DNA of 64,000 nt. It comes from JAIXWP01 sp046309775 (GTDB lineage: Bacteria > Bacteroidota > Bacteroidia > Flavobacteriales_D > Sanyastnellaceae). Made by a program: the position numbers and the translations under genes. Below the pieces are notes generated by a model, which had not been told where the DNA came from, searched no databases, and saw only the letters and a list, made by a program, of their open reading frames with translations. This document shows positions 1-8,635 of the stretch, piece after piece. The stretch is from NCBI GenBank assembly GCA_046309775.1, contig JBKCOM010000203.1:1-64000 (forward strand), given 5' to 3'. Every line of letters begins with the position of its first letter. Position 1 is the first letter of the stretch.

Positions 1-1
1 T

Positions 2-127
2 GAGTCTTCCAACCACCGATCCATCGAAGAAGAAAAACTCATTCTTAAGTTAATTAAAACTTCATGCTACGACAAAAGAAAGCGACTCAACTTCCAACAA
101 ATGATGGAAATTACAATCTTAAGTTGA
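2..127 (+). CDS. C-terminal end of an unidentified gene (partial)
   Basis: Frame 2 is open from the window edge for 41 codons and ends in TGA at 125-127. A short hairpin with a T-run follows 8 bp later, which is the usual layout of a gene end. The peptide is charged and rich in Lys, Glu and Ile (it contains SIEEEKLILKLIK), with no motif I recognise. The other two forward frames close early. I infer the 3' end of a gene whose body lies left of the window, convergent with katG. It could also be a chance open frame. Confidence 0.35.
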   Translation, partial: ESSNHRSIEEEKLILKLIKTSCYDKRKRLNFQQMMEITILS

Positions 128-132
128 CGCGT

Positions 133-158
133 ATGCCCGAAAGGGGCTTTTTTATTTT
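133..158 (+). terminator. Intrinsic terminator after the left-edge gene
   Basis: GCCC (135-138) pairs with GGGC (144-147) around a GAAAG loop and is followed by TTTTTTATTTTTA. The T-run is on the plus strand, so it serves the gene ending at 127, not katG, whose stop lies 13 bp beyond it. The stem is short but GC-only. Confidence 0.6.
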
Positions 159-170
159 TATCATCGAAGA

Positions 171-2402
171 TTACTTCTTCAAATCGAAGCGATCGAGTTC
201 CATCACTTTAGCGAATGCAGCTGCGAAGTTGTGAGCGAATTTTTCTTTCGCGTCTTCACATGCATACACTTCAGCAAGGGCGCGCAATTCAGAGTTTGAT
301 CCAAAAATCAAATCCACGCGAGTGCCTGTCCACTTTGGTGCTCCAGTGATTCTATCGGTACCCATGAAGGCATGCTTGCCTGAGTCAAGCGGTCTCCAAG
401 TGGTACGCAAATCCAATAGGTTTACGAAGTAATCGTTGGTCAATACTTCTGGTGTGTTTGTAAACACCCCGTGCTTTGATCCGTCCCAGTTAGTATTCAA
501 TACACGCATACCACCGATGAGTACTGTCAACTCTGGAGCTGTTAGGTTGAGCAATTGAGCTTTATCAATCAACAATTCCTCTGCTGTAGCATGAGCTGTA
601 GCTTTATAGTAATTTCTGAATCCATCTGCGATGGGCTCAAGAACCTTGAATGACTCTACATCTGTGTGTTCTGCGCTAGCGTCTGTACGACCTGGTGTGA
701 ATGGAACAGTAAGTTTAATTCCCGCTTTTTCTGCTGCCATTTCAACGCCAACACCTCCAGCCAAAACAATCAAATCTGCAAGCGATACTTTCTTGCTGCT
801 CGATGCATTGAATTCTTTTTGAATGCCTTCAAGAACGCCAAGTACTTGTGCAAGTTGAATTGGGTTGTTGGCTTCCCAGTAGCGCTGTGGCTCTAGTCTC
901 ACGCGAGCGCCATTCGCACCTCCACGCTTATCGCTTCCGCGGAATGTTGAAGCCGATGCCCATGCAGTGCTTACCATTTGCGAAACAGTCAAGCCACTTG
1001 CTTCGATGCGTGCCTTGAGTGTATTGATGTCGTTTGCATCAATCATCGGTCCTTCGTGTGCAGGAATTGGATCTTGCCAAATCAATACTTCGCTTGGAAC
1101 CTCTGAACCTAAATAACGCTGAATTGGTCCCATATCACGGTGTGTGAGTTTGTACCAAGCTCTTGCGAACGCGTCAGCGAATTCATCTGGATTTTCGTAA
1201 AATCTTCTTGAGATTTTTTCGTAGGCCGGATCCATTCTCAAAGCGAGGTCTGTGGTGAGCATCATTGGAGCATGCTTCACATTTGGATCGTGCGCATCAG
1301 GAACAGTTCCAGCGCCAGCATTGCCTTTTGGCTTCCATTGATGCGCTCCTGCAGGGCTCTTTGTAAGCTCCCATTCATAACCAAAAAGGTTTTCGAAATA
1401 GTTGTTGCTCCACTTTGTTGGGCTCGTAGTCCAAGCACCTTCTAATCCGCTGGTAATGGTATGTTCGCTGTGACCCTTTCCAAAAGAGTTTTTCCAACCC
1501 ATTCCTTGTTCTTCGATATCTGCACCAGCAGGTTCTACTGCCACGTATTTACTTGGATCAGCAGCACCGTGTGTTTTTCCGAAGGTGTGACCACCAGCGA
1601 TGAGGGCTACGGTTTCTTCATCATTCATCGCCATGCGAGCGAATGTTTCGCGGATGTCGCGAGCAGAAGCGATTGGGTCTGGATTTGAGTTTGGTCCTTC
1701 TGGATTGACATAAATGAGACCCATTTGTACGGCAGCCAATGGATTTTCAAGGTCACGATCGCCGCTGTAGCGTTGGTCAGCCAACCATTCGCGCTCGCTT
1801 CCCCAATATACATCCTCTTGTGGTTCCCACATATCCTCGCGGCCACCGCCAAATCCAAATGTCTTGAAGCCCATAGATTCTAGAGCGCAATTGCCTGCAA
1901 GAATCATAAGGTCAGCCCAAGAAATTTTCTTTCCATACTTCTGCTTGATTGGCCAAAGCAAAAGTCTTGCTTTGTCGAGGTTGGTATTGTCTGGCCAGCT
2001 ATTGAGTGGTGCGAAACGCTGCATACCAGCACCACCACCACCTCTTCCATCTTGGATACGATAGGTACCCGCGCTGTGCCAAGCCATACGAATGAAGAAT
2101 GGTCCGTAATGACCGTAGTCAGCAGGCCACCATTCTTGAGAGTTTACCATGAGTTCGTTGATCTCTTTTTTCAATTGTGCCAAATCAAGTTTTTTAAACT
2201 CTTCGGCGTAATTGAAATTTTTGTCCATCGGATTTGATAGTTCCGAATGCTGACGAAGGATATTCAACTTGAGTTGATTGGGCCACCAATCACGATTTCC
2301 TGTGCCGTTTCCAGCTACAGACTTTTTTGCTCCATGAATTACAGGGCACTTTCCACCGGCTTCACTGCCATTTGTGGAATACGATTGCACATGTTCGCTC
2401 AT
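171..2402 (-). CDS. katG: Catalase-peroxidase KatG
   Basis: Bifunctional heme enzyme that removes hydrogen peroxide by catalase and peroxidase reactions. At 743 aa it has the full family length, with two homologous peroxidase-like halves. The distal heme triad R105, W108 and H109 is present in FIRMAWHSAGTYR. Y231 (LIYVNPEGP) and M257 (ARMAMN) complete the Met-Tyr-Trp cross-link needed for catalase activity. Proximal H272 is in GGHTFGKTHG. No signal peptide is seen, so it should be cytoplasmic. The start ATG at 2402 gives the usual unstructured N-terminus before NRDWWPNQL. It stands alone, and I see no clear TAnnTTTG element upstream. Peroxide regulation is likely for the family but not visible here. 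Confidence 0.98.
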   Translation of the reverse strand: MSEHVQSYSTNGSEAGGKCPVIHGAKKSVAGNGTGNRDWWPNQLKLNILRQHSELSNPMDKNFNYAEEFKKLDLAQLKKEINELMVNSQEWWPADYGHYGPFFIRMAWHSAGTYRIQDGRGGGGAGMQRFAPLNSWPDNTNLDKARLLLWPIKQKYGKKISWADLMILAGNCALESMGFKTFGFGGGREDMWEPQEDVYWGSEREWLADQRYSGDRDLENPLAAVQMGLIYVNPEGPNSNPDPIASARDIRETFARMAMNDEETVALIAGGHTFGKTHGAADPSKYVAVEPAGADIEEQGMGWKNSFGKGHSEHTITSGLEGAWTTSPTKWSNNYFENLFGYEWELTKSPAGAHQWKPKGNAGAGTVPDAHDPNVKHAPMMLTTDLALRMDPAYEKISRRFYENPDEFADAFARAWYKLTHRDMGPIQRYLGSEVPSEVLIWQDPIPAHEGPMIDANDINTLKARIEASGLTVSQMVSTAWASASTFRGSDKRGGANGARVRLEPQRYWEANNPIQLAQVLGVLEGIQKEFNASSSKKVSLADLIVLAGGVGVEMAAEKAGIKLTVPFTPGRTDASAEHTDVESFKVLEPIADGFRNYYKATAHATAEELLIDKAQLLNLTAPELTVLIGGMRVLNTNWDGSKHGVFTNTPEVLTNDYFVNLLDLRTTWRPLDSGKHAFMGTDRITGAPKWTGTRVDLIFGSNSELRALAEVYACEDAKEKFAHNFAAAFAKVMELDRFDLKK

Positions 2403-2564
2403 ATTATTTTGTTTATTTGATTTCGGGTGTAAGTTCCGTCAAAAGGAGCGCTAAACAATCAATAAAATGGTTAAGAGTCAAATAAATAATAATAAAGACC
2501 TATAGATGGCGTCTATTAGTGTTGGCGTCATTGATAATTTTCCTTGATAAGCAGTGGTTTTGTT

Positions 2565-2972
2565 TTATTGCAACCTCTGATGTGTTTTAGAATGGTCTTT
2601 TTTAATAATAAATTTTGTAATCAAAGTTGCCACAGCCAGATGAATACTTCCGAATGGCATAAGGGCGCTGAGTCCAAAAACGACATGATCGACGACTTGA
2701 TGGTGTTCGCATTCATCGGGGATTTGCGACGATAGGTATAATTCGAGCTTATTCCAAAGCTGAATTCCTATGTTTTCGTTTTTACAATGATCAAGTACAG
2801 GTGAATTACAAATCTCCATGGAGAATTTCGCGTGGGCATGATGGAAATTTGTTTCTAGCGCCTGCGTGATCATCATGTCGTTCACTTCGATTGGTGTGTA
2901 GATACTATTAATGATGGTCTCTTTGAGAAATTGAATATCGCGAGGCCTCATTTCGATGATGGTGTAGAGCAT
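2565..2972 (-). CDS. Hypothetical protein, 135 aa
   Basis: I do not recognise this family. The protein has no signal peptide. It is rich in His, Ile and Met, mostly helical in appearance, and has a hydrophobic stretch (FGLSALMPFGSIHLAVATLI) near residues 95-117. The N-terminus (RPRDIQFLKETIINSIYTPIEV) looks like a soluble helix pair. ATG codons at 2972 and 2951 are both possible starts. A weak CAACTTTG, one base off the -7 consensus, lies at 2996-3003 on the same strand. It sits alone between katG and the deacetylase. The length and the lack of a competing frame make it a plausible real gene. Confidence 0.5.
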   Translation of the reverse strand: MLYTIIEMRPRDIQFLKETIINSIYTPIEVNDMMITQALETNFHHAHAKFSMEICNSPVLDHCKNENIGIQLWNKLELYLSSQIPDECEHHQVVDHVVFGLSALMPFGSIHLAVATLITKFIIKKDHSKTHQRLQ

Positions 2973-3039
2973 GATAAAATTGTTTAGTCGGCTTCCAAAG
3001 TTGAATTAAAATAAACTGGTAGACTAGCGTAGAAATAAC

Positions 3040-3174
3040 ATGAATGGGGAGGTATTAATACTAAAGAATGAGGTTTACAACTACGTATTGGAATATCAAT
3101 GTTATCAAGACGTGGAGGTAATTCAGAAAAAAGGGACGGTAGTTTTATTGCGCCGATTGCTTATAAAGGCATAA
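3040..3174 (+). CDS. Possible 44-aa small protein
   Basis: An ATG at 3040 opens 44 codons ending in TAA at 3172-3174. The peptide begins MNGEVLILKNEVYNYVLE and ends in a basic, hydrophobic tail (VVLLRRLLIKA). It fills most of the gap before the deacetylase, on the same strand. No Shine-Dalgarno is expected in this lineage, so ribosome-binding evidence cannot be used. Its 3' end overlaps the left half of an inverted repeat. It could be a real small protein, a leader peptide or chance. Confidence 0.25.
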   Translation: MNGEVLILKNEVYNYVLEYQCYQDVEVIQKKGTVVLLRRLLIKA

Positions 3175-3187
3175 ATTTCGGCGCAAT
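3147..3187. promoter_or_regulatory. 9-bp inverted repeat before the deacetylase start
   Basis: ATTGCGCCG (3147-3155) and CGGCGCAAT (3179-3187) form a perfect dyad separated by 23 bases and end 9 bases before the deacetylase ATG. No T-run follows, so it is not a terminator. TAAATTTC (3172-3179), one base off the -7 consensus, abuts the right arm. It may be an operator or a 5' mRNA hairpin. Confidence 0.45.
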
Positions 3188-3196
3188 TATCAAGTA

Positions 3197-4198
3197 ATGT
3201 CTATTATAAAGACTCTTTCAAGAAAAATATTTTTCCCTGTAATCTACTCGTTGGGATTAGAAAAATTGATTTCGAGCGCCACAAAGAATGATAAGATTGT
3301 TTTGATGTTTCATGGAGTCACAAAGGATGATACCACTTGGTTTTCTTCTCGACATTTACCACTCAATCACTTTACCAAACTGATTGAATATATCTCTAAA
3401 AATTTTGAAGTCTGTTCTTTAGAAAGTTTTTCTCGGAATGAATTTTCAACTTCAAAACGGAAAAAAGTATTGGTAACATTTGATGATGGATACTTGAACA
3501 ATTTGAAGTATGCCCTGCCTGTGATGGAAAAGTACAAAGTGCCAGCGGTGTACTTTATCTCAACTCTCGCCTACAGAGAGGACCAGCTAGGTGTCTTGTG
3601 GGCAGATTTGATAACAGTGGTTTCAAAACAAAATGGCGGTTGTCTAAAATTTGGCGGATTAGAGTTTATAAATGATGTAAATCAGATGACAGGTGAAAAT
3701 TTATTTCATTACATAAAACGTTTGCCTGCTCACCAAAGAGATCAACAATTGATAGAGTTTTGCATTCAATATAAGGTACATAGTTTATTGGAAAAAGTGG
3801 ACGGGGATATTTGGAAATTAATGTCGCAAGAAGAACTTAAGCAGTTTAATTCATCAGATTTTGTAACAATTGGTTCACATGCTGATTTACATTACAATCT
3901 GGGAAATATTTCACTAGAAGATGCAAAGAGCGATATGCTCAAATCGAAAAATATCTTGGAATCATTGATTGGTGTAGACGTTAATTCTATCGCGTATCCC
4001 GATGGGAGTTACTCATCCGAGGTAAAAGATGCGGCCGAAAAAATCGGTTTTAGTCATCAGTTTGCTGTTGGCTATTTATTGCCAGAGGATGCTCTTGATA
4101 GTCGCATTCTTTGTCGACATGGTATATCAAGCACCACTACTTTTGAGTCGAATGTGATTCATATCCATAGAGCTTTTAAAAACAAGGGATGGAACTAA
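3197..4198 (+). CDS. Polysaccharide deacetylase (NodB-like, CE4)
   Basis: Predicted metal-dependent deacetylase acting on N- or O-acetyl groups of a surface or peptidoglycan sugar. The NodB homology fold is shown by motif 1 TFDDGY (94-99, with the Asp pair) and motif 2 SHADLH, where H228 and H232 would bind metal with the Asp. An insertion separates the motifs, as in several Bacteroidota members. The N-terminus is basic and amphipathic (KTLSRKIFFPVIYSLG) and may associate with membrane, but there is no clear cleavage site. The next gene starts inside its last codons, so the two are translationally linked. The substrate is not known. Confidence 0.85.
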   Translation: MSIIKTLSRKIFFPVIYSLGLEKLISSATKNDKIVLMFHGVTKDDTTWFSSRHLPLNHFTKLIEYISKNFEVCSLESFSRNEFSTSKRKKVLVTFDDGYLNNLKYALPVMEKYKVPAVYFISTLAYREDQLGVLWADLITVVSKQNGGCLKFGGLEFINDVNQMTGENLFHYIKRLPAHQRDQQLIEFCIQYKVHSLLEKVDGDIWKLMSQEELKQFNSSDFVTIGSHADLHYNLGNISLEDAKSDMLKSKNILESLIGVDVNSIAYPDGSYSSEVKDAAEKIGFSHQFAVGYLLPEDALDSRILCRHGISSTTTFESNVIHIHRAFKNKGWN

Positions 4199-5118
4199 AC
4201 GCTACATATCAATATAGGAGAATCGGGGAAGAGCATATTGTCGAAATAACGAGGCTCCACAGATTGGTTTTCAATTCTAAGATTTCTGAAGGCGAGTTGA
4301 AAAGAATATTTGATACAAGAATTTTTGGGAAGTATACCATTGGTTTTGTCGCTATTTCAGCAACAGGAGAAACCGCAGCTTACTATGGAGTGTTTCCAAT
4401 AATTGGCACGCGCGGAGGCGCTCAGATATTGGTTGCGCAGTCAGGTGCCACCATGACTCACCCAGATCATCAGAAAAAGGGTCTGTTTGTCACGCTTGCA
4501 AAGATGACATTTGAAGCGGCACAGAAAGAAGGGGTTCAATTTATCTATGGATTCCCGAATGAGAACTCACTCCCTGGTTTCGAAAAGAAATTGAATTGGA
4601 GTTTTCAGGATAAGCTCTGTAAGAATGTTCTTTTGACTGGTTCTTTGCCCTTATGTGAGCTTGCCTCTAAAAATAAGTTCATAAAGCGCATTTATCAAAG
4701 AATACTAAACTCTCGTATATCAAAATTAAAAATAAGTCCTCGGAATGTTTCTTTTCGAGATACAACCGTAGCTCACTCTGCTGAGTTTCTAGCATATAAA
4801 CTTAGAGATCCAAATGTGCATTTGGTTCGTTTGAATGGAATTGACTTTTTAGTGAAATCTTCACCCCATTTATTGATTGGAGATATAGGGTTCAATGAAC
4901 AGCTCAATGCTTCAGATCTTGGGTCTTCATTAATTCAGTTGGGTAAGATTTTTATGGCTTCAAAAGTGGTTTTACAGTTCACCAAAAATCATTGGATTGC
5001 TCCGTTGCTGGCGTCTTCCGAGCTGACCCAATCCTTGCCCGTGGGTTTTCTATCTTTCGAAAAAGAAGGAGAAGAGAGAGAGTTAGAGTTCAACTACTCC
5101 GATTTGGACACATTCTAA
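4189..5118 (+). CDS. GNAT-family N-acetyltransferase
   Basis: Predicted acetyl- or acyl-CoA transferase. The N-terminal ~150 aa carry the GNAT core, with the CoA pyrophosphate-binding region HPDHQKKGLF (91-100) after a beta strand (GATMTHP). The C-terminal half is extra and unassigned, so at 309 aa it is longer than simple GNATs and resembles the larger GNAT proteins found with glycan-modifying genes. The ATG at 4189 overlaps the last 10 bases of the deacetylase, implying co-expression. A paired deacetylase and acyltransferase suggests that the N-substituent of a sugar is removed and replaced. This is inference. Confidence 0.75.
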   Translation: MELNATYQYRRIGEEHIVEITRLHRLVFNSKISEGELKRIFDTRIFGKYTIGFVAISATGETAAYYGVFPIIGTRGGAQILVAQSGATMTHPDHQKKGLFVTLAKMTFEAAQKEGVQFIYGFPNENSLPGFEKKLNWSFQDKLCKNVLLTGSLPLCELASKNKFIKRIYQRILNSRISKLKISPRNVSFRDTTVAHSAEFLAYKLRDPNVHLVRLNGIDFLVKSSPHLLIGDIGFNEQLNASDLGSSLIQLGKIFMASKVVLQFTKNHWIAPLLASSELTQSLPVGFLSFEKEGEERELEFNYSDLDTF

Positions 5119-5134
5119 AGTTGCCTTGGTTGAA

Positions 5135-5941
5135 TTACTTCACGGCCGTGAAGTTCAAACCGAAGAAGAAGAGTTCTCGTAGAAAACGGCTATTGCGCCA
5201 CTTTTTTTGTTCTTTGGCGATTACGTTAGCGCAGTCTTTTTTGAAGAAAAAGGGAGGATAGAATCGGACATAATGCACTGCTTCCTGAGGCAAGGTGAAG
5301 CCCTCTTTTTCGAATATTCTTTTCCACTCAGCATACGGACGAATATTTTCATTGCCAAGCTTGATGGTTTTTCCAAGTCTCTCATCGGTGTAGTCGATGA
5401 TTCGTTTATTTCCTCTTTGAAGGTAAAGTTTAAAAGACTGGATGATGTTATTTCCATTCTCTTCGACGGCGATGACTTTTCCCCCAGGTTGAAGACTTGT
5501 TTTGATAATCTTTACTGCTTCATCGATGGGCTCGGTGTGATGCAATGTGTCTTGAACAATTACCGCCGAATAATAATTCTGTTCAGGCTTACTGTCGTAA
5601 AGGTTTTCGTAGTCGAAAGTAAAACTTGAAATATCACCGATTTTCGACCAGTATTCTAGTCTTTGGGGGATTTCATTAAAATAATATTCAAGGGTAGAGC
5701 CGTGCACTTTGTATCCGTTAAGAGCAAAAAAAATGGCAGTTGTGCCATAACCACACCCGATGTCCCAAACGGGGCCATCGATATTTTTCATTTGTTGGTT
5801 GATATACTCTAGCCTTTGGATATAGTAGGCTTTGCGAAATTCGAATGATTTTTCATTATTAAGAAAACGGTAATACCCCTTCAGTTTTGGGTGGGTATCA
5901 AGTTCTTTTAATAAATGGTCAAAAAACTGTTCGACGGTCAT
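5135..5941 (-). CDS. SAM-dependent methyltransferase, class I
   Basis: Motif I is DIGCGYG (60-66), preceded by VW and followed by a GYKVHGSTLEY beta2 region. A motif IV/post-I segment (YSAVIVQDTLHH) and a motif VI-like LQPGGKVIAVEEN are also present. At 268 aa it has helical N-terminal and basic C-terminal extensions. It lacks a signal peptide. It converges on the acetyltransferase with a 16-bp gap and shares no promoter with it. The extended YYRFLNN...KAYYIQRLEYI N-terminus recalls methyltransferases of glycan or lipid clusters, but the substrate cannot be named. No clear terminator separates the two convergent genes. Confidence 0.8.
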   Translation of the reverse strand: MTVEQFFDHLLKELDTHPKLKGYYRFLNNEKSFEFRKAYYIQRLEYINQQMKNIDGPVWDIGCGYGTTAIFFALNGYKVHGSTLEYYFNEIPQRLEYWSKIGDISSFTFDYENLYDSKPEQNYYSAVIVQDTLHHTEPIDEAVKIIKTSLQPGGKVIAVEENGNNIIQSFKLYLQRGNKRIIDYTDERLGKTIKLGNENIRPYAEWKRIFEKEGFTLPQEAVHYVRFYPPFFFKKDCANVIAKEQKKWRNSRFLRELFFFGLNFTAVK

Positions 5942-6059
5942 TTCGAAATTTTGTGCAAAAGAAAGGATGAAAATGAATAATCCAATTTTTTTTGCGAAAT
6001 ACGTTGGATTTGACCTTTGAATAAAAGGCTAAGGGTCATTATACTCTCTTAAAAATCAC

Positions 6060-6067
6060 TATCTTTG
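6060..6067 (+). promoter_or_regulatory. -7 promoter element of the thrS operon
   Basis: TATCTTTG matches the Bacteroidota -7 consensus TAnnTTTG exactly and lies 26 bp before the thrS ATG. I could not identify a convincing -33 TTG partner. Confidence 0.6.
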
Positions 6068-6093
6068 CACTCCTAAAATTTTAAGATCGTTTT

Positions 6094-8031
6094 ATGATTA
6101 ACATTACCCTACCAGATGGGTCGGTAAGACAGGTAGATCAAGGCACTACTGCTTTAGCAATTGCCCAGTCTATCAGTGAAGGTTTGGCCCGCAATGTATT
6201 ATCTGCTGAAGTGAATGGTGAAGTAGTGGATGCTACGCGCCCTATCACTCAAGATGCGACGTTGCGGTTGTTGACGTGGAATGATCAAACAGGAAAGAGC
6301 ACTATGTGGCATAGCTCTGCACACTTGATGGCAGAGGCACTAGAGGCGCTTTACCCAGGAATTAAGCTGGCAATCGGTCCACCCATCGAGAATGGATTCT
6401 ATTATGATGTTGATTTTAATGGACACTCGTTTTCTCAGGAAGACTTTGTGAAGGTTGAGAAGAAGATGTTGGAGTTGGCGCGCAATAAGAGCGAGTTTGT
6501 GAGAAAAGAGGTTTCGAAATCAGAGGCAATAAGCTATTTCACCGAGAAGGGCGACCCATACAAGTTGGAGCTGATTCAAGACCTCGAAGATGGTAATATT
6601 ACTTTTTACACTCAGGGAGGCTTTACTGATTTGTGCCGTGGTCCACATATTCCGAACACTGGGTTTATCAAGGCGGCCAAGCTTTTGAATGTAGCCGGCG
6701 CATATTGGAGAGGGGATGAGAAGAATAAAATGCTCACTCGCGTTTATGCTATTACCTTCCCTAAACAAAGCGAGCTTGATGAATATCTTGTGCAGTTGGA
6801 AGAGGCTAAGAAGCGCGACCACCGCAAGCTCGGAAAGGAATTGGGACTTTTCCATTTTTCTCAGAAAGTTGGATCTGGCTTACCGCTTTGGTTGCCAAAA
6901 GGGGCTGATTTGAGAGGACGATTACAGACTTTCTTGCAAAATGCGCAGCGTAAAGCAGGTTATTTGCAGGTAATCACCCCGCACATTGGTTCAAAGGAGC
7001 TTTATGAAACCAGCGGACACTGGGCGAAGTATGGCGCTGATAGTTTTCAGCCCATTGCTACACCTCAGGAGGGTGAGATGTATATGCTCAAGCCTATGAA
7101 CTGCCCGCACCATTGTGAGATTTATAAAAGTGAGCCGAAATCATATCGCGATTTGCCATATAGATTGGCAGAATTTGGCACTGTTTATCGCTATGAGCAA
7201 ACAGGAGAATTGCATGGATTGACCCGTGTACGCGGCTTTACCCAAGATGATGCGCATATTTTCTGTACAGCAGATCAGGTGAAAGAAGAAGTTGGTAAAG
7301 TGATCGATCTTGTATTGTATATATTCAAGACACTTGATTTTAATGACTTTTTGGCCCAAGTGAGCTTAAGAGATCCCAACAATCCATCGAAGTATATCGG
7401 TTCGGATGAGAATTGGGAAAAGGCAGAGCGTGCAATTCAAGAAGTAGCGAACGAGAAGGGATTGAAGACTGTGGTAGAGTTAGGTGAGGCAGCGTTTTAT
7501 GGGCCTAAACTCGACTTTATGGTTCGCGATGCTATTGGAAGAAAGTGGCAATTGGGAACCGTGCAGATTGATTACAATTTGCCAGAGCGATTTGAGCTGG
7601 AATATACTGGGGCTGATAATCAGAAGCACCGTCCGGTGATGATTCACCGAGCGCCATTTGGTTCTATGGAGCGTTTTGTGGCAATTTTGATTGAGCACTG
7701 CGCTGGGCAATTCCCATTATGGCTTACACCTGAGCAGGTTAGGATACTGCCAGTAAGTGAAAAATATAACGAATATGCTAAGAAAGTATCAAGTGAACTA
7801 AATATTTACGATATTCGCGCCCTCGTTGACGAGCGTAACGAGAAAGTGGGCAAGAAAATCCGCGATGCGGAAATGGAAAAAGTGCCGTATATGCTAGTAG
7901 TTGGGGAGGAGGAGCAATCTCAAAACAGCGTCAGCGCTAGGAAAAAAGGCGAAGGCGACTTGGGAAGCATGGCAATAGCGGACTTTGTAGCACACGTAAA
8001 CAAAGAAATTGAAACAATGCTTTCCCGATAG
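6094..8031 (+). CDS. thrS: Threonyl-tRNA synthetase
   Basis: Class II aminoacyl-tRNA synthetase that charges tRNA-Thr. The domains run in the usual order: TGS (1-62), the editing domain with H73, H77, C181 and H185 (WHSSAH and LCRGPH), the catalytic core (~245-540) and an anticodon-binding domain (~545-640). Zinc ligands of the active site are C337 (MNCPHH), H388 (DDAHIF) and H518 (MIHRA). At 645 aa it is full length. The start ATG gives INITLPDGS, a normal TGS beginning. It heads the thrS-infC-rpmI-rplT operon, an order conserved across many bacteria, and is preceded by TATCTTTG. Confidence 0.98.
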   Translation: MINITLPDGSVRQVDQGTTALAIAQSISEGLARNVLSAEVNGEVVDATRPITQDATLRLLTWNDQTGKSTMWHSSAHLMAEALEALYPGIKLAIGPPIENGFYYDVDFNGHSFSQEDFVKVEKKMLELARNKSEFVRKEVSKSEAISYFTEKGDPYKLELIQDLEDGNITFYTQGGFTDLCRGPHIPNTGFIKAAKLLNVAGAYWRGDEKNKMLTRVYAITFPKQSELDEYLVQLEEAKKRDHRKLGKELGLFHFSQKVGSGLPLWLPKGADLRGRLQTFLQNAQRKAGYLQVITPHIGSKELYETSGHWAKYGADSFQPIATPQEGEMYMLKPMNCPHHCEIYKSEPKSYRDLPYRLAEFGTVYRYEQTGELHGLTRVRGFTQDDAHIFCTADQVKEEVGKVIDLVLYIFKTLDFNDFLAQVSLRDPNNPSKYIGSDENWEKAERAIQEVANEKGLKTVVELGEAAFYGPKLDFMVRDAIGRKWQLGTVQIDYNLPERFELEYTGADNQKHRPVMIHRAPFGSMERFVAILIEHCAGQFPLWLTPEQVRILPVSEKYNEYAKKVSSELNIYDIRALVDERNEKVGKKIRDAEMEKVPYMLVVGEEEQSQNSVSARKKGEGDLGSMAIADFVAHVNKEIETMLSR

Positions 8032-8060
8032 TGGAAAGTAGCAATAGATAAACCCTTAAA

Positions 8061-8077
8061 AAGGAGGCAACATTATT
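8061..8077 (+). promoter_or_regulatory. Strong Shine-Dalgarno and ATT start of infC
   Basis: AAGGAGG (8061-8067) is a near-complete anti-SD complement, exceptional here because other genes in the window lack one. It lies 7 bases before an in-frame ATT (8075-8077) and 4 before another (8072-8074), but 19 before the first ATG (8087). Spacing therefore points to ATT initiation. Confidence 0.7.
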
Positions 8078-8614
8078 AAGAAAGAAATGAGAGGTCGTCG
8101 GATAGTAGAACCCGAGCACCGAATCAACGAGAAAATTCAAGCCAATGAAGTGAGATTGGTTGGTGAGAATGTTGAGACTGGTGTTTATTCAAGATCCGAA
8201 GCACTTCGCCTAGCTCAGGAGCAGGAAGTGGACCTCGTAGAGATTTCGCCGAACGCCGTTCCGCCGGTATGCAGGCTCATCGACTACAAAAAGTTTCTCT
8301 ACGATCAGAAGAAGAAACAGAAGGAGATGAAGGCCAAGCAAGTCAACGTAACGGTTAAAGAGATACGTTTCGGCCCCAACACAGATGACCATGACTTTGA
8401 TTTTAAATTGAAGCATGCTATAAGTTTCCTCAAGGAAGGAAGTAAGGTTAGGGCGCACGTTTTCTTCAAAGGTCGTTCGATTGTCTTCAAAGAAAGAGGA
8501 GAAATCCTTTTGTTGAAGTTCGTTCAAGAGCTGGCCGAGTTTGGAGTACCAGAGCAGTTGCCAAAGTTGGAAGGTAAAAAGATGTTTGTGGTTATAAACC
8601 CTAAGAAGAAGTAA
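8075..8614 (+). CDS. infC: Translation initiation factor IF-3
   Basis: IF-3 binds the 30S subunit, checks start codon-anticodon pairing and prevents premature 70S joining. The N-domain contains RRIVEPEHRINEKI and the C-domain contains TVKEIRFGPNTDDHDFDFKL and VRAHVFFKGR, giving a complete protein. I place the start at ATT 8075, giving MIKKEMRGRR... (179 aa), because the AAGGAGG at 8061-8067 is spaced correctly for it. The first ATG (8087) is too far away. An AUU start is the known basis of IF-3 autoregulation in Escherichia coli, since IF-3 discriminates against non-canonical starts. The same logic is inferred here. It follows thrS by 43 bp in the same operon. Confidence 0.93.
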   Translation: MKKEMRGRRIVEPEHRINEKIQANEVRLVGENVETGVYSRSEALRLAQEQEVDLVEISPNAVPPVCRLIDYKKFLYDQKKKQKEMKAKQVNVTVKEIRFGPNTDDHDFDFKLKHAISFLKEGSKVRAHVFFKGRSIVFKERGEILLLKFVQELAEFGVPEQLPKLEGKKMFVVINPKKK

Positions 8615-8635
8615 ATACGTTTAATTTTTAATACA

